A DNA stretch of 64,000 nt from Sabellastarte sp. h YS-2021 (GCA_964017235.1 OZ024933.1:5831962-5895961); one strand, 5' to 3'. Counted from the stretch's first letter, positions 9,461 through 20,949 are shown. The notes: generated by a model not told the origin, from the letters alone. Numbers and translations: made by a program.

Positions 9461-9609
9461 TACAAGCTTCCATGAAATGTAAAACCCATGTTAAAGACTA
9501 GAGATTTTATAATATAACACTGAGAATAAATAAACAATCTTAATTAATAGAGACAAGTAATACACATAATAATTGTTTCAAAGAAACTTTACTACTGTAT
9601 ATCTTTCAG

Positions 9610-9809
9610 TGTGTGGACCTGACTACAAAGGCTATGAACAAGCCAGATGCTATAAAGGTAAAAAATGTCCTAAAGGGTACAAGCTGTGCAAGATCAAGAA
9701 GTTCAGTAAATCATGCAAAGAACATCTAACTGAGAGCAAAAAGATGAGATGTTGTTACAAGAAAGAATATGGAAAGATGCATCCTTGTAACAAAGGTCAT
9801 TTTGGATAA
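9610..9809 (+). CDS. Last exon of a small basic cysteine-rich peptide
   Basis: A polypyrimidine stretch and AG at 9608-9609 precede an open frame with eight cysteines and many lysines, from VCGPDYKGYEQARC to the stop at 9807-9809. Cys spacing is C-x11-C-x5-C-x6-C-x8-C-x11-C-C-x10-C. The exon is followed 11 bases later by AATAAA. A disulfide-rich secreted peptide, perhaps antimicrobial, would fit the composition, but the cysteine pattern is not one I can assign (a big-defensin comparison fails on number and spacing). No upstream exon with a signal peptide was identified; the preceding few hundred bases hold a LINE fragment. Confidence 0.55.
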
Positions 9810-9820
9810 CAATATTTGCA

Positions 9821-9826
9821 AATAAA
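9821..9826 (+). promoter_or_regulatory. Polyadenylation signal AATAAA
   Basis: Canonical AATAAA just downstream of the stop of the Cys-rich exon, consistent with that exon being the last. Confidence 0.5.
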
Positions 9827-9829
9827 TGT

Positions 9830-10600
9830 TTAAATACATAATTCTAACTTAAACATTACATAAGTGACTAAAAAAGTTTGTGAAAATTTCACAAGCAAAA
9901 ATTGTGTATTAGTTTTAATTATATATCAGTGATTTGCATTTCATTTTTGGTTTGAACTTGAGCTGTCATAGTACCTTATATCCATATAAAATACCAGGCC
10001 AGTAAACCGAAACTTATATGTCCAATAAAAAGTGTAATTGTACAAATGATACAATAAATGATTGCTGCTACCTCCACATAAGTAAAACAAAACTGTTATT
10101 TTGATGATTTCTGTTACACGTCTGGTAAAGTTTCAATTAGCTGAAAAAGTATTTAATCCCACTAGGCACTTTTGATATACAAAAACCATTATGGGGTGAA
10201 GCTATGAAGCACGACTTTTATTTTACTTCATATGTCCCAAAATTTGTCCCAATTATAAATTGGTGTGTGTGGAAGACCACCAAAAACGGCATCTGAATCT
10301 AGGAGCCTTTATAAATATAACAATTGTCTCAATTCAGTACTTTACCTATAGCTATCTTGTATAATAAATAATCATGGATGGGTTTAACTTAAAATCTGTG
10401 TATTTCTTCGAAAAAGAGGAAATGCCTGAGTTTTTAGGAAAGAAAATAACAAACCAGTTTTGAGGTGTGCATGTCAGTTGCAAATATTATTGATTAGGCT
10501 GTCATTGAAAGAGCTCAAAAGGTTGGCAGCCTCTTTTGTTTACTTTTTGTGAGCCCACTGTTCACTAAATAATTTTGTTGCCAGCAAGATGTTAAGGGCA
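9830..10600. other. Non-coding sequence
   Basis: AT-rich, with no gene, tandem array or TIR pair that I can support. Confidence 0.5.
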
Positions 10601-10639
10601 AGATGTTATGGAATGATGGAATACAAGACGTTCCAACCC

Positions 10640-10992
10640 CAAAAATTTGTTCCTCCAGGTTCCTCATTATTGTGCTTCCATCCATAAATCAAAGGTCCAT
10701 TTCAACAACAGTTTCTCATATGATGCCCCGAAGTTATGGAATGATCTTCCACATGATATCCGCAGTGCTCCAAATCTCTCATGTTTCAAAAGTCGACTAA
10801 AAACCTACCTATTTCAGAAATCATTTCCACCAAAGCTTCTAACTACCGAACACCGGATCGCCTCCCTGGGTACGACTTGGAACATGTCTAATGTCTTGAT
10901 GATTTATGCCTTACGAACTGGATGGTGTGCCTTAGAATCCGTAGACACGGAGATTAAGCACTTGGATGACTGATTGATTGATTGATTGAAGA
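10640..10992 (+). pseudogene. LINE 3' end (reverse transcriptase C-terminus and ATTG tail)
   Basis: The plus strand reads YDAPKLWNDLPHDIRSAPNL then a SRLKTYLFQ motif, the conserved C-terminal end of Jockey/CR1-like pol proteins. It ends in a (TTGA)n microsatellite at about 10970-10988, typical of a LINE 3' terminus. The 5' part is missing, as in 5'-truncated copies. Confidence 0.8.
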
Positions 10993-11029
10993 TGTTCATC
11001 ATTTGAAGGTGAACAATGTCTAAGTTTTA

Positions 11030-12400
11030 AAAGCCAAGAGGAATGGAGAAGTGGTAAACCATATTATTGAAAATCCCCCCTAGTCCCTGAAGGCAGGCGT
11101 CCAAATGACAGTCTGCAGCTTTGTGGTCATATAATCCAACCGGGGCCACGGTGGCAGAGTGGTAACACTCTCGCCTCCCACCTCTGAGGCTGGGGTGCGA
11201 TCCCCGGCACGGCCTCAAGTGGGAAAGCTGGTAGTTGTTTGCCGTTGGTTGCCAGTTTACAGTACAGAACCCTAACGAACTGTATGTGCTGGTTTTCTCT
11301 GCCCTTCCAACTACCCGTCGTGATATGACCTGTACAGTGTTGAAAGCGACGTAAAACCCCAAATAAATAAATATAATGCAACCCCATTGAAACTGAGTAG
11401 GAAATTTGCAAACCACCTTAAATCTCTGTGAAAGCTTGGATTCAAAGTTATGTGGTTGCTATTATGTGCATTTCTAAGAATTTCCAGCATGTGGTTTAAA
11501 AAGAACCCAGCTGGCTTCACACATTTGTGAATGTATAAAGGCTGACCTAAAAGTGACTGCAATTGTCTTTTTGTACATTGCTTTTTTTCGTTTTTCCACT
11601 CCCAGATCATTTTTTACTTTTTTTCTATTTTGTCTTGATGGATTGACATAGATCCAGCAATGTATCTATTTCAACACCTAAACAGGTGACCTTGGTGCCT
11701 GGCCTAACCAACTTTTTCTTGCTTATTGTGAGACCTAGTCGAATAAGGAGGTCATAAAGAAAGTGAAAAGATCCTTTTGCGTTGAACCTAGCACCAAAAC
11801 CAATGTAATTATCAATATAGGCCACCAATTTGTGGCCATTTTTTCTCATATTGAAGCATATGGTGTCACTGCAACGCTGAAAAATTTGGGAACCATGTCT
11901 ACTCCCAAAAGCTACACATGTATCTACATAAATATTATGCCAAGACAAACCTAGGGGATCATAATCCAATGGATCCACTTTCCTGTGTCTAAACGCTCTT
12001 AAGATATCTATCTTATAGAGGGGACAACCCCCCACTTAGTGGTCAGTTGTTGGAAGACTAAGGTGAAAATGAGTGTCTAAGTATGAGGTTTTATAGATGC
12101 CCTCATTCACAGATTTGCCCAAAGGCCAACTAAGGTCCACAAGTACTCTGCAATTCTCTGGGTTTTCTCTTGTAAGAAATGGAGAAATGTGACCACCAGA
12201 GTATGGGTGTTCTTTGAATGGACTTCAATGTCTTTTGGATAATCAATGGCAGATCTATGATTTGCGCCTTCCCAACTTAAGGGAGAAAATACAGAAGATC
12301 TAATAGTTGGATGTCCCAGTAGTCAACCAATACATTTTTCTATTCATCTAAATCAATTGTGAATTTACCTTTATTCTAGCTCCCAAAATATTTGATTTGC
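11030..12400 (-). pseudogene. DIRS-like reverse transcriptase / RNase H
   Basis: Readable blocks include VLVDLSWPLGKSVNEGI, DILRAFRHRKVDPLDYDPLG, AYIDNYIGFGARF (where an active enzyme has Y/F-x-DD) and KKCTKRQLQ-type RNase H sequence, followed beyond the SINE by HLDACLQGLGGIFNN. The substitution YIDN for YIDD in the polymerase active-site box and a stop after TTDH indicate loss of function. Confidence 0.75.
11130..11382 (+). mobile_element. tRNA-derived SINE (family 1, copy 1) with 11-bp target duplication
   Basis: The body at 11141-11371 starts GGGGCCACGGTGGCAGAGTGG (box A-like TGGCAGAGTGG; box B-like GGTGCGATCCC at about 11193) and ends in an (AAAT)n tail. TATAATCCAAC (11130-11140) and TATAATGCAAC (11372-11382) flank it as the target duplication with one mismatch. 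It splits the DIRS RNase H reading frame exactly between VALY and DHKAADCHLD. A second copy is at 50204-50442. Confidence 0.88.
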
Positions 12401-12439
12401 CATGATTCTTGACCAAGTTATGGACTTTTATAGGACAAT

Positions 12440-12846
12440 AATTAGTGACTTCATTAACCTCACCTCACCAATTTCAATGTCACCCACTATCTATATGCTG
12501 ATGACACCCAAATATATCTAGCACTGGACCATAGGAACTTTGATTCCAGTTTTGCTGAGCTTACTGAGTGTCTCACATGTGTCCAAAACTGGATGGCTGG
12601 TGTGAAACTTAAACTCAACCCCGAGAAAACTGAATTTATTATCATTGGTGATAGACAAGCCAGAGATTCCCTCATCAACAAATTCCCGACTCAACTTCTT
12701 GAAAATTCTACCTCCCCTACCGATACAGACAAGAACCTAGGTGTTACTTTTGACTCCGGAAACCCCTTTACCAGCTACATAACCAATATGTGTCACGCCT
12801 GTTACTACCACCTTAAGGACCTAAGCAGCGACTTATTTGTTTTTTA
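12440..12846 (+). pseudogene. LINE reverse transcriptase fragment with YADD box
   Basis: The plus strand reads FNVTHYLYADDTQIYLALD, then WMAGVKLKLNPEKTEFIII and KNLGVTFDS, the active-site and following blocks of a Jockey/CR1-type reverse transcriptase. It ends abruptly at 12846. It lies opposite to, and inside, the DIRS-like element, so it is a later insertion or fragment. Confidence 0.82.
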
Positions 12847-12849
12847 GCT

Positions 12850-14275
12850 CTTTTTGGGCCACTTGGGCAATCTTTTTCACCATGGTTTAGTTACTTGCCA
12901 CTTTCCAAACAGTGAGCATATATCTGCCTATGTAACTTTCCATTTGTATCATGATCTTTGCTGAAACTACATACACCACTTCAAATAATTAACAGAACCA
13001 TGGTCGCTCATTGCCAGAATCATAATGTTTGCCAAACATTGTAGCATTCTGAACATATTTTTGAGCATGGCGTCTGTGTATTCTGTCGATTCTATCAGTA
13101 TTAGTTTAAGAAACAGCCCCCCCCCCCCTTTCCATCTCACATAGCAAGACTGCAGGTGAGGCTTTAGCTCCCTTAAGCTTAAGTGACAGTGGCCTAGTTA
13201 CATTAACACAACCTAGTGGGGTTTATAATTTTTATTAGATTTTTTTCTATGTTATTTATACTACTCTTTATACATAACGCACAATAACTTTACATTGCCA
13301 CCTAGTGTGGCTAATATAGCACAACAATGAATGTTAACACTACAGTCACTTTATGGTGACCTTATTTACATGAAGACATTTACATTTAATCAGCACGTGA
13401 AAAACGTGCCCTGAACATTACTAAATCACATGTCACTTAAGGTGACCATAACTTGAAGAAGTTTAAAAATTGAAATTATGGGTATGATATGATACTGACT
13501 TCAGAATGAAGGTTACGAGTTTTTCAGATGAAATTTTAGGAAGTTAAGATCAACTTATTGTGAAAAACATTCTGTCTGATTCAGTTCAAAAGTTACCCTG
13601 CCAGCTTAAGTCAGTAGCGCCTTCTATTAGATCAGACAGATAATTTAGCATGTTTCCCGAATTTTTTTACATTTTTCATCCAAAATGTTTCTGGCAAAAG
13701 CTTGGACCCATTGTGTCTAAGCAAGCTGATCATAAGACACCCTTTGTATACTACTACCGCAAAGGATAGTATCCTGGGGCCAAGCAATTATTTTTACAAA
13801 ACATTCAACACTTCCACCACCCTTTGATTTATGTTTTAACTTTTCGTCACCTTGTGAAAAACTACATTCTTTAAGTTCATGCATTCTAGAATCAACTTGT
13901 TGCTGTATGTCCCTATTTGACTTTAGATGGTTCAAACTGGGAACCAGAAATTCAACAAAAGATGAGTCACTATCTTGAATTGGTGTTGATATTTGAGGCA
14001 AAGGAAGGCTACTTATCTTTCCCGCTCTTGTAGACTGTAGTTTCACTTCAGCAAACCCATCTTCCACGTCATCCAATCTTGTGTTGACTCTCTTCAGTTG
14101 TTCAAGAATCGGTGACTGGACTTCTGATGCCCCATTTGCTTTCAATTGACTCTTTGAAGGTGTCATTTGCTGTAATTGTGAGGCTAAGACCTTCATCATC
14201 TTCTGTAAATTTGCATTTTTTGCCAGTGGGTGGCAAGTGCTTTCCAAGGCATTTGCTGCATTTTACTTTACTGCT
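12850..14275 (-). pseudogene. DIRS-like gag protein
   Basis: The intact N-terminal piece (13717-14247, 176 aa) has a coiled-coil-like stretch and a WPQDTILCGSSIQRVSYDQL block. The C-terminal piece, about 12850-13100, reads RIHRRHAQKYVQNATMFGKH and then WFC and KDHDTNGKLH-type Cys/His residues across a frame break, resembling a zinc-knuckle region. Between them is a poly-C-containing insertion. Assignment as gag rests on remembered similarity and on position upstream of the DIRS reverse transcriptase. Confidence 0.6.
13130..13640. other. Insertion of unknown type within DIRS gag
   Basis: Non-coding segment separating the two gag blocks. It contains partly inverted motifs (TTAAGCTTAAGTGACAGTGG near 13170; GTCACTTAAGGTGACC near 13430), suggesting a small DNA element, but boundaries are unclear. 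Confidence 0.35.
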
Positions 14276-14589
14276 GGGCATTCTTAAGCTTCTAGTATTT
14301 GAAAAGTCAATGTCTTATTTTATCAGAAGATAGAAAAGCAGAACAGTTGTGCTGAATATCTGACTTTATGCTTGATTTAACTTGAGGGAATTGTTATAAA
14401 ATTACATCAAAAAATCAAGCTTCAGGTCGTCAAGTCTGCGCCCAAAAATGTCTACAGCAACTCTTCAAAGACTACAAACATTAGTGAATCACAGCTTCAT
14501 GGAAGTCCCCAGCCATCTTTATAGCATAAATTCTCCTTTATTAAACCCCCCCCCCCCCCCCCCCCTGTTTTAAGGTCATGACAGACTGT

Positions 14590-16390
14590 TTAAACCCCAA
14601 CAGCTATTTGATTTGAACGTTAGTTATTTTCTGGATTGTGGAAGTTAATAAGTTTATACCCGTTGGGTGGAGGATGACCACTTTGGTTAGTTTGGGACAG
14701 TCTTGTGTAGACAGAACTTTTTTATTTTCAGTATTTTTCTTGGGTGGATAAGTAATTAACGCCTTGGTGCGTAGGTCTTTATGGTTGGGTAATCTTCTAT
14801 ACCCTATAAGTGGTTTGTCCTTGAAGATTTTTTTCAGCTAATCAATATGCTGGATAATGTTCCAATTATTTCTGCTTAAAGGTTTAATAGGTGGATCGCT
14901 CGGGTTGAACTGGGTCACCATGACTGGTGTGTCAAGTGTGGGTTTAGGTGTATTTTCTAACAGATCTGACTGTTTGAACTGATTTGTTCTATTGAAGTGT
15001 ATTTTGAGACTCTCTCTAGGGTACCCTCTTTTGAGATAGTAGCCAGTCAGTTTGAAGGCATTTGTCTTGAAATCTTTATCTAATGTACAGATTCTGCGAA
15101 ACCTAAGGTACTGTCCATATGGTCCTTTTTCCAATACAGTGCTGGGATGTGCAGAACTATATTCAAGGTACACCTGGGTCTCTGTAGGCTTATTATATAG
15201 AGTAGTAATTAATTCCCTACTCTCATTGAACTTGACTGTGGTGTCAAGGAAATTTATGTCAGTGTAGCTAGATTCATGGGTTAATTCTATTGATTCATTT
15301 AGTGAATTGAGGTACTCAATAAAATGGTTGAGTATGTCTTCACCATGTGTCCATTCCATGAAAGTGTCATCAATGAAGCGTTTTCAAACTAATGATTTCA
15401 AATAATAACTCTCAAGTGCCTTAGTGCTGACTTTGTGCTAATGAGGTGCCCACGGCAGTCCCTCCTATATGAAGGTAGTATTCACCATTGAATTCAAAGT
15501 TCATACTGTGAAGAACAAGTTTCAATAAATCAAAAATAAATTTAGTAATGGGTGTTTTTGTTGGGTCACTCCTAATCCTTTTTGTTTTTGTTGTCTGCCA
15601 TTGCCAATATTCCTTCATTATTCGGGATAATGGTGTATAAGCTGGATACATCCAGGGTGCATACTATTACCCCCTCTGGTATTGGTCCTAGGTCTCTAAT
15701 ATTCTTAATAAAGTCCTGAGTGTCTCTAAGATTTAGTTTGGGGAACATAATTTTTGATACGTTCATCAACAAGTTTGCTGATCTTGCTTGTGGGGTGGTT
15801 GACAGAGCTACAAATAGGTCTGCCTGGGACATTTTGTTTATGTATTTTTGGGAGCATGTAACACCTTGCTTCTGTGCAAGATTCAGGTGAGAGATGATCC
15901 AAATTATTTTCAGTAATTAAACCTTTTTGGTGCATCTGAGTTAATGTCTTATGTGTCTTTTTGCCAGTTTCACTGGTTTGGTCATGATCAAGTTTGGTAT
16001 AGAATTTTTGATCATTAAGTTGTCTATAGCCTTCTCTGAGGTAGTCAGTTGTGCTCATTACTACAACTGCTGACCCTTTGTTGGACCTTATGATCACTAT
16101 TCTAGGATTTTGGGATAATTCCTTAAGACCTATCTACTGTTCTTTTGTGAGGTTGGGTTGTCCTCTATTTTTGATCCTGCTTTTGAGCAGCTATCTTTAA
16201 AAGCTCTTTAAAAAACTTCTAGTGATTGCTGAATCCTAGGTAATCTCCAATTACTTTTGTCCACAAATTATTTGTGAATATCTTTATATGGGTTTTCACT
16301 TTCTTCTAAGTTAATAGCTATAAGGTATACTCTTGCCATTTCATCTTCATTCAGATCTTTTACTATCATACTAGATGTATATTATCATAC
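14590..16390 (-). mobile_element. Penelope-like element reverse transcriptase, truncated
   Basis: Minus-strand blocks in order include SNKGSAVVVMSTTDYLREGY, CYMLPKIHKQNVPGRPI, LDVSSLYTIIPNNEG, GGTAVGTSLAQ, RFIDDTFMEWTHGEDI, NFLDTTVKFN and KPLIGYRRLPNHKDL. These are the KGSAVVVM, LPKIHK, DV-x-SLYTNIP and FIDD signatures of Penelope-like reverse transcriptases. Several frameshifts are present. The sequence stops in the linker, and the C-terminal GIY-YIG endonuclease expected next is not seen; a poly-C tract lies at about 14546-14565. Confidence 0.87.
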
Positions 16391-16399
16391 TAGAAGTAA

Positions 16400-18090
16400 T
16401 ATTTCAAACTCAGTCTGCCATGGAATTCTTTGAAATCCATCCAAATCTGAGCCTTACTAGGTGGTCCTGGGGTTGGGTAAAATGTCAGGCCTTTCCAAGG
16501 GCACTGACTTGTGCTTTACTTGGGGGTTCGTCAGATAAGTTAATAATTGTATGACCAATTAGACTGTCCATGTTTTGCTCTGCTGGTGAAATCCATTAGA
16601 TGCTATTTTTACAGATCAGATCTCCAGATAGTTGTAGCCTTCCATCATAAGAGATGTCAAATGTGCAGTTATTCCTGAGGTATAAAAACCGAATCCGGTG
16701 AGATCCGATAATAGTAGCCAAACAACACAGACTAAACTGAAAAATAAATTTTATTGTTTTATTGACACAATAAGCATCATGTGTTGAATTTTTAACAAGT
16801 TTACTCAGTCCTTTAATGAGAAACTGGAGTTGTTTATTGGTCTGTCTGTAGCAACTGGGGTTATTGGGACAGCTTCTCCTTGGCTTCCCTCCAGATTTGA
16901 ATCTTGGTTTGGATTCAGGTCAAGGAATCCTTGAGTTCTTTCACTGACTGGCACTGGTGATATTTTCCATCTCTGCATAAGTTGATTGTATGTCTGCTTT
17001 GATGACACTGTATTTAGAGCTCTTCAACCAGATGTAAGGTCAATTCCCTTACAGTTTTGTACCACTGTCTGATTCCACATTCATACTTGATGTTACTCCT
17101 CTGTTATCACATTGAAGTCATAATAGTAAGATAACAACCAATATTATTTTACTGTTTATTCATTTCCTGATAATACACACATCAAATAGTATAATCACTA
17201 TATTATCAACTACAAGCACATAATGAACAATCAGTGATTTAACTTAAACAAAAATTAGTTATTGTGAATTATCCCATCAGAATCTCTAAATCTGAGATCA
17301 AGGATTTTATAATTGGTCACAATTGGACTATTTTTGTGAACATTTGACAATCTCTTGTTATTATTCATAAAAATATTCATCTGATCCGACATCAGATCCA
17401 CTTGATCAGAATTAATGTTATAAATATGAAATTTAATTTTGGTCACAATTATATCATTTTTGTTAAATAATTTTGAATTTTTTGATAATAATCATTCAAA
17501 TTACTATCTGATCCACCAGATCTGAATGGGTGCTAATTCAGGACCTTGGGGAATGATCCAACCCCAATCATAGCCTCTGATGAGAACTGTCAAGCGCAAA
17601 TCGAAATATTCAAACTATTTATTTTGAATATAAGGCAGAGTAATTTAAAGTCTGGCCTACTTTTCACTGACCCAAGTTACTGTTTCTCGTAATTTAAACA
17701 CATGTGGTAATTTTACAATATGAATGTGCTTCAGCAATTGTAATTTATTAACTGCACTAATTTTCAATAATGATCAACAATGATTGTGATAAATAAGAAT
17801 ATGTGCTTGTAGCCAATCTATGTGCTTGCATTAAGAAATTTAATACTTGATGGGTATCAAATGCTAACTCCATACTCACAATTTATTTTGTTTTCTTTCA
17901 TATTTATTTGTGATCTCAAAATATATATTGCGTTGACTTGTGTTTTCTTATAATATGGTTTGGTTTAATTTAAGTGCTATGGAAAATTTCTGATCACACC
18001 CCCATCTTTATATGGTTCTTGAAATGAGAATCTGATCGCTGGTAAATGCAATAACCTGATCTGTTTGGCTTGAAAGGACAAGCAGTGCAT
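16400..18090. other. Non-coding stretch upstream of Penelope-like element
   Basis: No gene is recognised. 16380-17000 may include decayed 5' sequence of the Penelope-like element; 17260-17520 carries a few short repeats of a TCTGATCC motif. Otherwise AT-rich and featureless. Confidence 0.4.
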
Positions 18091-18092
18091 AT

Positions 18093-19303
18093 GTTATGAC
18101 CCAGATGTGAAATTGTTCATTTCGCGAAATGGACAAGCAAATTGTCCATTTCATGAAATGGACAAATCTGTATATATTTTGCTATCCATTTCATGAAATG
18201 GACAAAGTCATGTATGAAAGTTAAATTTTTGTTCATGGCCAATCTTTTGATTTAGGTTATCCACTTTATTCCCCTATAATAATGATATGTATATGTAATA
18301 TGTTACACTGAGTTAGTTAATAGTTAAATAGTTATAAATATTTGAAATAAATTGGAAATAAAAGTGTCAATTATGTAAAGCATACTTTTAAAAGGAATAA
18401 CTATTTAAATAATTATCACACTTATACTTTACAAAATGTCTTGGTACCTGGTATATTATTTTTTAACTTTTGCTTGAAAGAAATATGATAGAACTTTGTC
18501 TCTTTTGTGCACTAATCCTGTTTAAAAGGCTTTCCTTTGATGGTTAGATCTGAGAAATTGTAGTCTACCCTTTGAAGATAAGTTCTAAAAGTTATCAAAA
18601 GTAACTGTCAATTTAAAAAGGTTGAAGCCATCCTAAAGGTTACAAAAAGAAATGGGCTAATTACAATTAAATCCATCTTACTAGTGGTGAGGCTTTCTTT
18701 TGGTGAGATCTGAGGATTATAGTGAACCTTTTGAGGATTAAATCTAAGGGTTAATTCACATAACTGTCAATTTAAAAGGTTGAAGCCATACCTTTGATGA
18801 TATGTTGAAGCATACCTTTGATTATATGTTCTGAGGATTATTGTAAATAACTGTCCATTCAACACTTGAAAGCCATTTTTAGTCTTTTAAATGTTAAGCT
18901 TTTTACAAAAAGTCCAATTAACAAAGTGCAATTATGTCCAGTCATTTCACTATAAATATACCTGAACACCACAAATTATTATCACTTTTTTGGAAAACTA
19001 CTGGCAGTGCTGTAAATAGATTTTGCATTATTTTAGTACAACCTTTGATCCATTGATGTATTCCAATACTATGTTTCAATAAAAATGTGAAAAAAAAAGT
19101 TTTTTCACTGTGAATGAGAGTAAAAATTTCGTACATTTAGTTATCCATTTCATGAAATGGACAGTGGATTTTTTATCCATTTCACGAAATGGATAAATAT
19201 TTTGTCCATTTCACGAAATGGATAGTTGGGTTGTCTATTTCATGAAATGGACAATTTGCTTGTCCATTTCACGAAATAAACAATTTCACACCTGGGTCGT
19301 AAC
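18093..19303. mobile_element. Non-autonomous TIR element with palindrome clusters
   Basis: GTTATGACCCAGATGTGAAA at 18093 is mirrored at 19303 (GTTACGACCCAGGTGTGAAA read inward). Beside each TIR are repeated 22-bp palindromes with core TCCATTTCATGAAATGGA: three on the left (18114-18135, 18143-18164, 18183-18204) and five on the right (19142-19163, 19174-19195, 19203-19224, 19232-19253, 19261-19282). The interior (18500-18900) has about three diverged direct repeats around AACTGTCAATTTAAAAGGTT. There is no coding capacity. A clean target duplication was not resolved. Confidence 0.75.
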
Positions 19304-19609
19304 ACACATACGCACAAGATTATATGTTTGTGTTAAACAAGGCATACATGTTTGTCAAGAATATGTGCTCTCTTCTCATGTGCATTATTTCATGTATGAC
19401 ATGTATCTTCTTCAAGAATACATGCATTTGTAATTTGTCAAAATTAGGTCAGGTAGAAAAGCATTTATTGAGATGTCAAATTTAGTCGATGATAATTTAA
19501 CATTTGGCAAATTGCAGTTTGAAGATAATTTGAAATGTGCTGTCATGTAACATTTGCCAAATTGGTATTGATCACTTTTTTGATAAATTGTTGGCCCAAG
19601 GCAGTTGTA

Positions 19610-20605
19610 TCTGTTGTTGCATGGTACTCTCACGGGTGAATTGTAATGTTTTAGAGTCTGTGCTTCTTGTCAGCCTTGTGGTCTCAGTTGCTGGCTAGCC
19701 ACATCTATGTCTTCAAGGGTTATAACTTGCCTCCAGTGTCTGGGTAATAGTCTATGTTGTTCATCTTCTTCATCTGGCAATCCCTGATTTACACCCGGAT
19801 ATCTGGTTTACATAAGGTTGTGGAAGTTGCAATAGACTATAACTGCAGCAGTTACATTCCGAGGGTCCTGTAGTATAGATGTTAAGTCCTAATGCAATTT
19901 TTGACCACACCCCTGGCACGAGACAGCTTGTAGTTGAAGATCCTTGGGTCATTTGGTAAATTCCTGGAGCTGAAATGATTCATCAAACGTGTTCTTAAGA
20001 CAAAGTCTTCATCTATACAGTGAGGAAGTAATGCATGTTTCTTTCATCTCCAGGTAGAGGCTTGTCTTCTAGAAGGCCAATTGAGCCATCCAAAATGGCC
20101 ATCAGTAACTCACTTTCAGCAAAAGTGTGTGCATGGAAACAGGAACCATCTGTTCCCACATCAACCCTATTTGTAATTTGCATCTACCAAGGCAAGGACG
20201 GTGATTAAACAGAAACTTTGTAGTAAAAATGGGTAAAAATTGTAGTAAACAGAGCCTCTAATTTTGACATGCTTTCAATTGATGGGCCCAGAGTATGATG
20301 AAAATTCCAGCTGCTTAAGAATTCGAAACATATCTGGGTCCAATAAAACTAAGTTTCTGTAACCTGCAAGATCTTTATTCTGGAGTTTTGTCATCATCTT
20401 GTTATAGTATCCATAGTCCAGCCTTTGGACAATGCATGGTTTTACCCAGAGCCTTTTCTATCTGGATGAAATACTTCATCATCGAAGAGTTTAAGGCAAA
20501 GGCTTTATCTCCTATGAGAAAGTAAGGTATGTCACTTTCACCTCATGGTAGAGACTTGTTTTCTGAAAAAGATATTGAGCCATCCCAAATGGCCATTGTT
20601 TTATT
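19610..20605 (-). pseudogene. PIF/Harbinger transposase fragments
   Basis: Minus-strand pieces include NKDLAGYRNLVLLDPDMF (N-terminal domain), LALVDANYK, a DVGTDGS-like block, MAILDGSIGLLEDKPLPGDE, LRTRLMNHFSSRNL, DPRIFNYKLSRARGVVKN and LKHYNSPVRVP. These follow the order of HARBI1-like DDE nucleases, with a large internal deletion. A second, partly duplicated block (20405-20605: MAIWDGSI, IPYFLIGDKAFAL) precedes it, so two copies or a local duplication are joined here. Multiple stops are present. Confidence 0.78.
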
Positions 20606-20766
20606 ATTTGTCTGTACACCAAGCTATTTATACTGAGAGATACAAGCTATATGGTAGGCACATTGTTTATTGTAAAGAAACAACTAATATCAGTACATGT
20701 GGTTATGCCAGATGCCAGAAAAATGTCATTACTTTTAAACGTCATTGATGTAGCGATATCACAACA
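20600..20766 (-). repeat. Partial Gypsy LTR and polypurine tract
   Basis: On the minus strand, AAAGAGGGGCA (about 20766-20777) precedes TGTTGTGATATCGC, a typical polypurine tract to LTR transition. Within are TATAAATAG and AATAAAACA. The sequence runs straight into PIF/Harbinger DNA at about 20600, so it is probably truncated. Confidence 0.55.
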
Positions 20767-20949
20767 TGCCCCTCTTTAAAAGAAAAGAAGATTAGATAAT
20801 TTCTTGGAATAAAATAAATGATTTGCTTGGCAACAGTACCTAAGCTAAATGGACCAAGTGCAAACTTTATCCTCAAATTAATAGATGTCTACTGTTAAAT
20901 AAAGAAATGGTGGCTGCACAATATCCTGGATCATGAGCAGAACTTTATT

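Larger units (their letters stand above)
11030..14280 (-). mobile_element. DIRS-like (tyrosine-recombinase class) retroelement, degraded and nested
   Basis: On the minus strand, in order, are a gag-like protein (about 14275 to 12850), a reverse transcriptase (about 12400 to 11625) and an RNase H region (about 11610 to 11030). A SINE (11141-11371), a plus-strand LINE piece (12440-12846) and an unidentified insert (about 13130-13640) interrupt it. Stops and frameshifts show it is dead. No recombinase domain is seen; the 3' end is lost near 11030. Confidence 0.75.

Noticed and set aside
9610..9809. Identification of the Cys-rich exon as a big defensin or other named antimicrobial peptide
   Set aside because: Cysteine number and spacing do not fit the big-defensin pattern; left unnamed.
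11141..11220. Possible tRNA gene (box A and box B present); likewise at 33005, 50204 and 62950
   Set aside because: Cloverleaf pairing is poor, the sequences are attached to SINE bodies with A/T-rich tails and, at two sites, have target duplications.
18114..19282. Spaced palindromes resembling a CRISPR array
   Set aside because: Spacing is irregular, copies are split into two clusters by 940 bp, the flanks are TIRs, and the genome is eukaryotic.
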